Shown here piece after piece: positions 11,401-20,400 of a DNA stretch of 40,347 nt; the stretch's first letter is position 1, and every line of letters starts with the position of its first letter. Under the pieces are notes generated by a model that was not told the DNA's origin, did no database searches, and saw only the letters and a list, made by a program, of their open reading frames with translations. A program made the translations under genes and the position numbers. The stretch covers positions 2,379 through 42,725 of the forward strand of contig NW_019091663.1 in NCBI RefSeq assembly GCF_001949145.1, given 5' to 3'. Source of the DNA: Acanthaster planci. Lineage: Eukaryota; Echinodermata; Asteroidea; Valvatida; Acanthasteridae.

Positions 11401-14400
11401 TTTAATAATTGCTTCCATAGATTCCGGAGTCTATTTCTAAAGATTTCGGCCGACATATGCTCCTGCTAGCAGACCTAGAAGACGTAAGTTCTTGGAGCCG
11501 TGTCCACGGCTATTTCTTCTTGTTCCCATGCTTACAGTTGCTATGCAGGTTGGTGCACTATACAGTAGTGATCACTTTGGCTGGCCGTCTCTCTCTCTCC
11601 TCCTCGTCAAATGGTCGCCGGGCTCGTTGACATGAGTTTGCCAGCAAGCCCCTGTATTTATTTCCATGCCTGGGCTTAATTCTGCGGAGAGTATAAAAGT
11701 GCTTGACAGCAAAAGTATCAGGGGCGTATACCTGCCCTAATGTCAACCGGTGTGTCACTTTGTAGGTGGACAAGTTTAGCACCGATATTTGCTTGGCACG
11801 AGTTGGCAAAGCAGCGCCATGAAATTAGTCTCTCACGGTTCACTCCATAGCTTTTCTTGCTCAAAAGTAGTCTTGCAGTACTACTCCCTGATAAACTTGT
11901 TCAAACTGACGTCTAAAAGCCAGTCATCGTTTGCACAAACGAACAAACGTCTGATTCGTTTTTGGTTTGGTTTTTTTTTTCAGAAAAGAGCTGCCTACCT
12001 TCGGTACATGATCGACATTGCCGTAGCTCTGGGTGGAGAGAGGACTGGGGTCATTAGAGACATGAGGGACGTGTTGGAGTTTGAAAAGACGCTAGCGCGG
12101 GTAGAATCACTTTTTTCCACGGCCAAATCATATGAATATCTAAAAGGTTGCATTTAGGACGCTGTCCAAATCACTTGCAAAAATCTGTAGCACATAATGG
12201 GCTCTGTTGAGAATAAAGTGCACTTGAATGATTTGTATATTTAGACGAAAATACCCTATGTAAGTAATAATTATCTAGAATTGCAATGTGAACCCATCAA
12301 AAGCAGATAAGGCAACAACCAAGTATACAACACTCACAGTAGTAAACAGACTTAGCCTAAGGAAACAGCCGTTGAATTTCTATCTTAAATTTATGGCTGA
12401 TGATGTGTTTTTAAATTTTGCCTTTTCAATTGATGGGGATGTAACGAAATGATCAAATCGTTTCTTTATATAGCACGCTGAAGATGCGTCTGTCGACACT
12501 GATGACTTACCTGAAACAAAAACTCGCAGTGATCTTCAACTGGTCTACAATGAGGTATTAAGAGTCCCGCCTGTTGTCCCACTTTGGAATGTTTCTCATT
12601 TGCACGTTATCACAAAGGGTGTACGATAACGTCTGTTTTAGGTGTACTTGCATTGATGTGATAACACCTGAAACTATATTTCATTCTCAATGTAGGCCTA
12701 CGTGCAAAGTGTGCAATTTTTTGTGTGTGAAATCATGTAAAAGAAGTGACAAAAAGGAAATGAATTTGTCCTTTTTGAAAAAATAGAACTGGGGAAGTTT
12801 TATCTCAAAAATAAAACTTGGGAAGCAACGATAAAATATAGACTCTGAATTTAAAAAAAAAAGAGAGGGGAAGAAAAAACCCGCAAGTAAACGAATGCAA
12901 ATATACAGACGCGTGGGCGGTCTATTTTTGGACAGTTTCGTGTTTTGCCTACTTACTCATTTTCCCTCACAGATCAACTGGGCACATCTCTACCAGTATC
13001 TCCTACCATCAAGCGTCCAACCACCAGTTTCAAGCGAAGAACCCATCTTTGTCGTTTCCCCATCTTATCTCAGGAATGTTGACACACTGCTGGGTCGGAC
13101 GGATGAAAGGTGAATAACAGTACAGTCTTAATGCGGCGCTAACACAATTCTTTGATATATTCGGACAATGGTTCAATAGAAGTAGACTGCGCTTACACGG
13201 TTAAGACTACTGCTTTCATTTGAATCAAGATATGTGATGGAGAGAACCCCCCTCTTTGTGTTGGTCATTGTTTTATCGGAATCTCAGGAATTCTTTACAG
13301 ACTTCTAGGGGGGGCGTGTTAGGTAACAATAGTCTACAGTGTGTATAGGGATTGGACAGGTAAGGGGGGTACCCCTCCGTCCCATATCTTGCCTGGTATA
13401 ACTGCTTTTGCAGCCTGTACTCACGATTTATACCACCAAATACAGTCTATACGATAATACAATAATGAACATCATTATAAATGGGATAAGCCCAAGTTAA
13501 ATAAAATGATACAACTTAAAGCATTTTGTTGCCTACTCTGATTTCACATTACAAGGCAGACTACTCAGGCCACGATGCAACGAAATGCTACCGGTTTGCT
13601 TGCATTTCACTTCTAACTACTGACACTTTTTACCTTAATGCCTTTCCATAAAAAAGGCTCCAAATTGTCGTTTTCAATCATTCACGCCGCAAAACTCTTT
13701 TGATTCACTTTTAGGACATGAAAGATTTAAAAGGATGAAATAAATCTGCTCATGGAGTCCTAAAAATTTTGCCCCTTGAATGCCTTACGTGTGCATTATG
13801 TAGAAAAATCACTTGATTAGTTTTTGCTTCTGTGATTCAATCAGGGTTGTAGCGAACTATATGATCTGGCAGCTTGTGAACAGCCTGGTGCCCTATCTCG
13901 GAGTTAACTACACTATGATCTATCAGAAATACTTAAATGATACATTCGGGAAGGCGGCAGCTTCCGACCGCTGGAGGCGTTGCGCTTACGAAACCAACAG
14001 TGTGGTGCCATTTGCTACCGGCAGGATGTATGTGGACGAATACTTCAAAACAAACACCAAGACAACGGTAAAGCTTGTACACTGTCCGGACACAATAATA
14101 GGCAGACATTGAAACAATACGGTCGATTCACAGAAGTGCCTCTCCAAGAGTTTGCTACGCGATGACGAATCAGTGTGCGAATTCTGTCCACCCTTTCCAA
14201 ACGCACATTGGGTAGACAGATTTCTTTGCGTTGTGACTGGTTAACGCGTTGCAAACTCTTGGAGGCGCACTAATGTGAATCGCCCGTATTAATGAAGCAC
14301 CGGCAGCAACAATCTGCTGCAGACGAAACATTCAGCTTTCCTCAGGGGCTGGCTGCGGCAGGATTAACTTTAAGCAGTAATAAAATGATTGAAATAGAAG

Positions 14401-17400
14401 CAAAAAGGAAAGGCGAATTTATAAAGCGATTTCTCTTTTTTTTCTTTTCGCAGACAGAGCAGATGGTTGGTGACTTACGGAAAGCACTGAGGGTCATGCT
14501 GGGGCGAGTCAGCTGGTTGATTTCCAGTGATCAGCGTAAAGCCCAGGAAAAGGTCCGCATTGGTTTCTCTGCCTTCGACATTTGTTTTGGGCTTTCTGAA
14601 TCATTTATACGAAAACTTTTAAGTGTGGATACTGGAAACTAAAAAAAAAATCTTTGAAAAACGGAAGGCCGCTTTTTTGGATTACGGATCGGTCGGTTCC
14701 TTTTAGACCAGTAGGATAACACCTCTCGGCAGCTAACTTTGCCATGCCAGCGTTTTGGCGCACAAGCTGCCGGTGTTGGTATACCCAACGACATTTTATT
14801 CGTCTTCACAATAATGTACAGAAAGGTTTAGAAGCATTAAGGCGTGTATTTGGAATGACCTTCGAAATGTTAGCGATGTAAACTATTTCAGTAGCCGCTT
14901 CCCATTCTTACTTGTGTATCAAATCACTTTTTTTCCAGCTTGATGCAATGGGGATCAATGTTGGCTATCCGGAATGGCTGGAGGTTGACACTACCATCGA
15001 CGCCAAATCCGCCGATGTATGTATTATCGTTCATCCCTCATTCTTCTGATTCAAACACGGACCATTTACAACAGGATGTGCAACTTCAATAAGCCAGTTG
15101 CGAGTTAATTTTGAATAAAATCTTGTGCACCGAGTTATCTGACTGCACATAAACATAACGATTTGAATTCCCCAGACGAAAGACACTGCTGCTATACCTC
15201 GTGTATACCCTGCAAGAAATGAGACCGAGGGTACCCCCCAACATGTCCAATCCCTATACACATTCCAGACTATTGTTACTTAACACATCCTTCCAAGATG
15301 TCTGAAAGGAATTCCCCAGATTCCTGCGAGGCAATGACCAACACAAAGCGGGGGGGGGGGGTCTCTCCGTCTCATACCTTGCTGCATATGACCTCGTGTA
15401 TACCTAGCAAGAAATGAGACCGAGGGGTACCCCCCCAACTAAAATAAAGCATTCTTGAATGTAAAGTTTCAGAAATATCCCAGCTGTGGCCTGAGGGGGT
15501 TTACATTATTTTCCAAGTATATGCCACTAAAGACTATTGTCAGCTATTTTCTCAGGCTGCAGAAAATTTTTTCGCATTTTCTAAACATTTTAATAATAAT
15601 TTCAGCTGATTAGATAAGTCAAAAACACACCAAAGTCGTCTTTGATTTTTCAACTACGTTTGATTGTGAAACAATAAAAATGAGGCACATTGGTGACAAA
15701 TCTATTTACCACACATTTATGAATATTCGGTTATATTAAAAAGCGTAAACTTGTGGATTAAAAATGACAGCCTCAATCACCAGTGTTTGTTCAAAGGATT
15801 ACTCTGAAAATAAGATCGACTTGTTTCATCTCAGAAGGCAAGAAAAGGATTATAAACCTAATCGAAAGGTTTGCATGTATTTCTTTTCTCTTTAAAAGTG
15901 ATCAAAAACCAAAATAGAGAAAAAGCGGTTTGTCAAAACGATGACAGTAAATTGACAGTTATGAACAATGCGTACACGTTACAGCGAGTTTTCTCGAGAA
16001 AGTCGAAAACACTTCGTAACACGCATCAAATCATTATGTTTATGCACTGGAGCCGCTCGCAGTTGCACATAAAATGGTCCGCAGCTAGCAGCGATACCTG
16101 CCTCTTCTTTGGGTACAGGACAGCTATCGTATATCCCGATATGTTGAGTGAAGCAACAAAAAATAAGACTTGTGTCGATTCATGTTGACTATCTTTCTTT
16201 TTAGTACTTAGTATTTATTTGCTATCGCTACTTACATGTTGCACAACTGACAAAACAATGATGCTCTCTCTGCAATGCACAACTGAATTTGAAACATTTA
16301 AGTTTTCCAACATACCTTTACCAAGACCAATATCAATCTAAAACTTTTTCTTGCAGTTGAGCGTCACAAACACGTACTTCACCAACATTCGGAACTACCG
16401 CAGGCGAGAGGCACAGACGAAACTGGGCCGCTTGCGACTGCCCGTTGATAAATCTTTGTAAGTACCAGACAGTGCCTGATTCGACAACGAACAACACTAC
16501 ACCCCAATTTATAAACGTCCTTTGAAATTTTTTGCCTACGCCGCGACACCAAGTGACAATTCCGCACTTTTAATTAAACAGCGAAGTTCAAAACCGTGGA
16601 CACTCAAGTAAGGTAACACCTGTTTAAAAAAATGAATAAAAGAACTAAATTGAAAATAGTATGGAATTTCATTTTCTGAGAAAAAAACGTGCAAACGCGA
16701 AAGGAAGAAAGAGAGATTTTACAGCTAAATTCAGATTTTGTTGACCAAATTTGAAAACAAAGTGGCACTTATGCTCGTTTTCAGTCGCTGATGATGTTGA
16801 AAGGATTTTGCAGCAGGCTTTTCATGCAACTGGTCGTAAGAATTCTAGTAGTTGTTTTGGACGCCCGAATTTTTCACTGGGACGCATTTAGTTTAGAATC
16901 AGGTTCTTTTTCAAAGGACCGACAAGGCTGGGGATTAACCGACATCGTCGTTGGTTTCATTCTTCAAAGGTTATTTATAAGTGCCTGTATACATGGTGCG
17001 ATCAACGATCGCCAAATGGCGTTTCTACATTAAAATTCATGTTTTTTCTGGCATTTGGAATTCATTTCCGCTGTCTTCTACATCATGCTGCTTTCTGTTA
17101 CCAGATTTCTTTTTACCCTTCTCCCGAATCCTTAGGGTTACTTTTGTTTAGTTTGGCATATCTATGCCAAGGACCTTGAACACTCAGATCTGCAAGACTC
17201 ACTGGCCAGCTTGAAATGTCCAGACATTTATAAATTTAGATCGCGCTTATTCTGAATTGGGATTAAAGTCGTCCAGTCGAATGGATTTGAATGATCGTTT
17301 TAACCATTTACATATAAATGCTGATTTTAAGAGTCAAGGAATTTGGCGCGAAATTAATAGCGTCATTCTTTAACATTTGGTGCTGTATTCAGGACTCATT

Positions 17401-20400
17401 TATTTGGACAAAGATTTACCTACTTTTTTATATACATAAAGGTGGTCGGTGACTGGACCAGCTGTGGTTAATGCGTTCTACAGTCCCTGGGACAATGGAA
17501 TAGGTACTGTTTGAAGTGTTTTAATAGTAACATACTATTCATTAACATTATTTTACCACTTTTATGAGCCTGGTGACTCATATTTAGAGAAATAAATCAA
17601 GCGGCCGACTGATGAAAATCAGTGTTCCTGAATATTGTTTCCGTAACATTTTGTCTTGTTTACCTCCTCATCAGTTGTACCGGCTGGTATCCTCCAACCG
17701 CCCTTCTATCATCCTGACCTGCCACGGTATGTACTTGAGGGGACTGATGTACGAATAACGCAGTTGGTTCCTTAGGGTTCCATGAATGCCTGTCAAAACC
17801 AAAAAGTACAGACGTATGAATCAAAGATCGTTTGCTGAAAGGGGCTGATAATTGGTACAAAAAGGCAATGTCCAGTGGAGCTACGCTACTTCCACAGGTA
17901 GACAAATAATATCAAATATTTTCTGACCCTTTCTCCCCTGACTAGAAAAGCAGTGTGGTCCAAGATATTTAACTTTCCAGCAAAATTGAAACTGCTGCAG
18001 TATCTTTTCTCTCGACTCGTACAGGTACTCCAATTTTGGCGGCATCGGAGCTGTACTCGGGCACGAGATAACACATGGCTTTGACAACACAGGTAGGATC
18101 AAAGATCCTTGATCATCAGTTCTGCCAGAAACGCGCCAGAACCTTGTAACATTTTTTGCAACGGCAAGCACCATGGCCGGCAATTTCATTGTTGAAGGGA
18201 GTCCGAGGCTAAGTTCGTGACACTTGAAAATTAAAGGCGCGCATGCAAACATAATTATTTCCACGATTAATTTCTCAAAGCTGGAAACCTCTTCACAGCT
18301 TTATAAAATATGAAGGAACAATACCGATTGATATTGCGAAGGCATTGTCATAAGCAACTCTATAAATTGTAACAGGTGACAAAACCAAACACAAACGTTG
18401 ACGTTTCTGCGATTAGTTAAACCCACTTTTGTCATCAAGCTGCTAGATGTGGTTACGTTTGGAGTATGGATTCCATTTTTGTTTAAGTTGCTCGTGCATT
18501 CTGGTTTTGAATATTGATTCTTCTTCATCAGGGAGACAGTTTGATAAAAACGGTAACATCGCAGACTGGTGGAGTTTATCGTCTGTCATAGGTTTTCAAG
18601 ATGCAGCGCAGTGCTTGGTGGACCAGTACTCCAATTTCGTCATGCCTGAGAACGGCAAGAGTGTAAGTAAGACATTATGTTGCTGTTAAGGTTGCTAATC
18701 CTTTGAATATCTTCCGAGGGTCTTTATAGCATTTCTCTTAACGGCAGCAGTTATGAAACATTACCGCCGTTGGTTTCTCTTTTCAGGTTGACGGAGAGCA
18801 AACCGAGGGTGAGAACATTGCAGACAATGGTGGAGTGCGAGAGGCATATAAGGCAAGTAGGCGAAAGAAAACGGGCGGTAATCAGTAGTCTGCCTCCAAG
18901 AGTTTGCAACGCGTTGACCAATCACAATGCACGAAATCTGTCGGCCCAATGCGCGTTTGAAAAGGGTAGCTAGATTTCGCGCACTGCCATTGGTCAACAC
19001 GTTGCAAACTCTTGGGGGCGCACGACTGCGAATCGCCGGTATTGTCTAAAAATAAAATTCGACCGGAAGGGTAAACATAACAGTGATAAAACGTCAGCGA
19101 AAAATCTCAACTGACATCTCCATTCTCCAAACGTCGTGGGTGTATGGTGTATGGCAAATTGCAACAGTGTAATGATGAAGAATCAATTACAACAAAACAT
19201 AAACTACAACGAGGCAGCTGCCTATCAGCAGTGACGCGTAAATTTGTGGGGGAGGGGTGGTGATGGGTATTGGGGGGGTTGACCTGCCCGGACACGGAAA
19301 TCTGAAACGTGGGATGGGCACCATATGACACTTTACAGAGGCGATGTTCATAATACAGATGTGCATCTGTAATGTGTATGACATTCATGCGGAATCTTAC
19401 ATCACAACGGCATACATGTATTATGGCTTTTTCAAAATTGTTTTCCTTTTTCGAGTGATATTGAGCACTTTTTAGGCCTTGGAAAGTCCGCAAATATTTC
19501 CCAATCCGCTTTAATTTTCTGCTTACCTCGAAAAACTGGGGATGATTCGATAGTCCATCCCCTCCATCTAAAAAGTGTTGGGATGGGGTGAATATACCTC
19601 CATCCCACGCGATTTACGCCATACGCCGACACGAACGGCGAAGGACTTTGTTGTCAAACAACGTTATTTTTTTAAATACCGAATTAATTCAATGCAAGAG
19701 CTGTAATAAAATGACCAAAATGGCAATTTTTTACTTCCCCAAGCCACCTGTTGCCTGCACATAGCAACGAGCAGTAATTCAGCACGCATTCTTGGATTCA
19801 CCTATTATTTTTGCGTCTTTTGCTTTGCCCAGGCTTACCAGGATATTAACGCGCGTCAACGGAAACAGTTACCCGGATTGCAAGATCTAACCGACGAACA
19901 AATGTTCTTCCTGTCTTATTCACAGGTAAGCGAGGGGGAAAGATCAGGGTTGACCAAGACTTTTACCAGATTTATGGACTGGGTGGTCATTAAACCAAGT
20001 GCTTTAGTGACAGTTGTTAAAGTTGCAATAATGCAAAGAATCTTTAAGTTAGAAAAGTCAATACAGATCACGATACCTAAAGAGAGACGCGTATTACACG
20101 TAAATCATTGAATGTGTCATTTATTTGTTCAAGTAAAAGTCAGGTTTCCTTTCTTGTTCATTTAAACAAAAATAATCCTCACAAGGGCTGACTTAGTTTT
20201 ATAATTGTTCCCCGTTACAGTTGTGATAATTTAATTAAAGGTGCATTTATTAGATATTTAATGTTAAATATAAGATGAAATGCCTCAGAAAAGGTGATTA
20301 GATACAGAGCGATAAGATAAGGAACCAGGTCATTGGAGAAATATGGAAGGGTTAGGTAGCACCGTGATCAGAATATTGACAAGAATATAATATAATTATA

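Noticed and set aside
19107-19493. 128-codon minus-strand frame
   Set aside because: It lies within intron 18, with biased His/Ser/Pro content and no recognisable motif.
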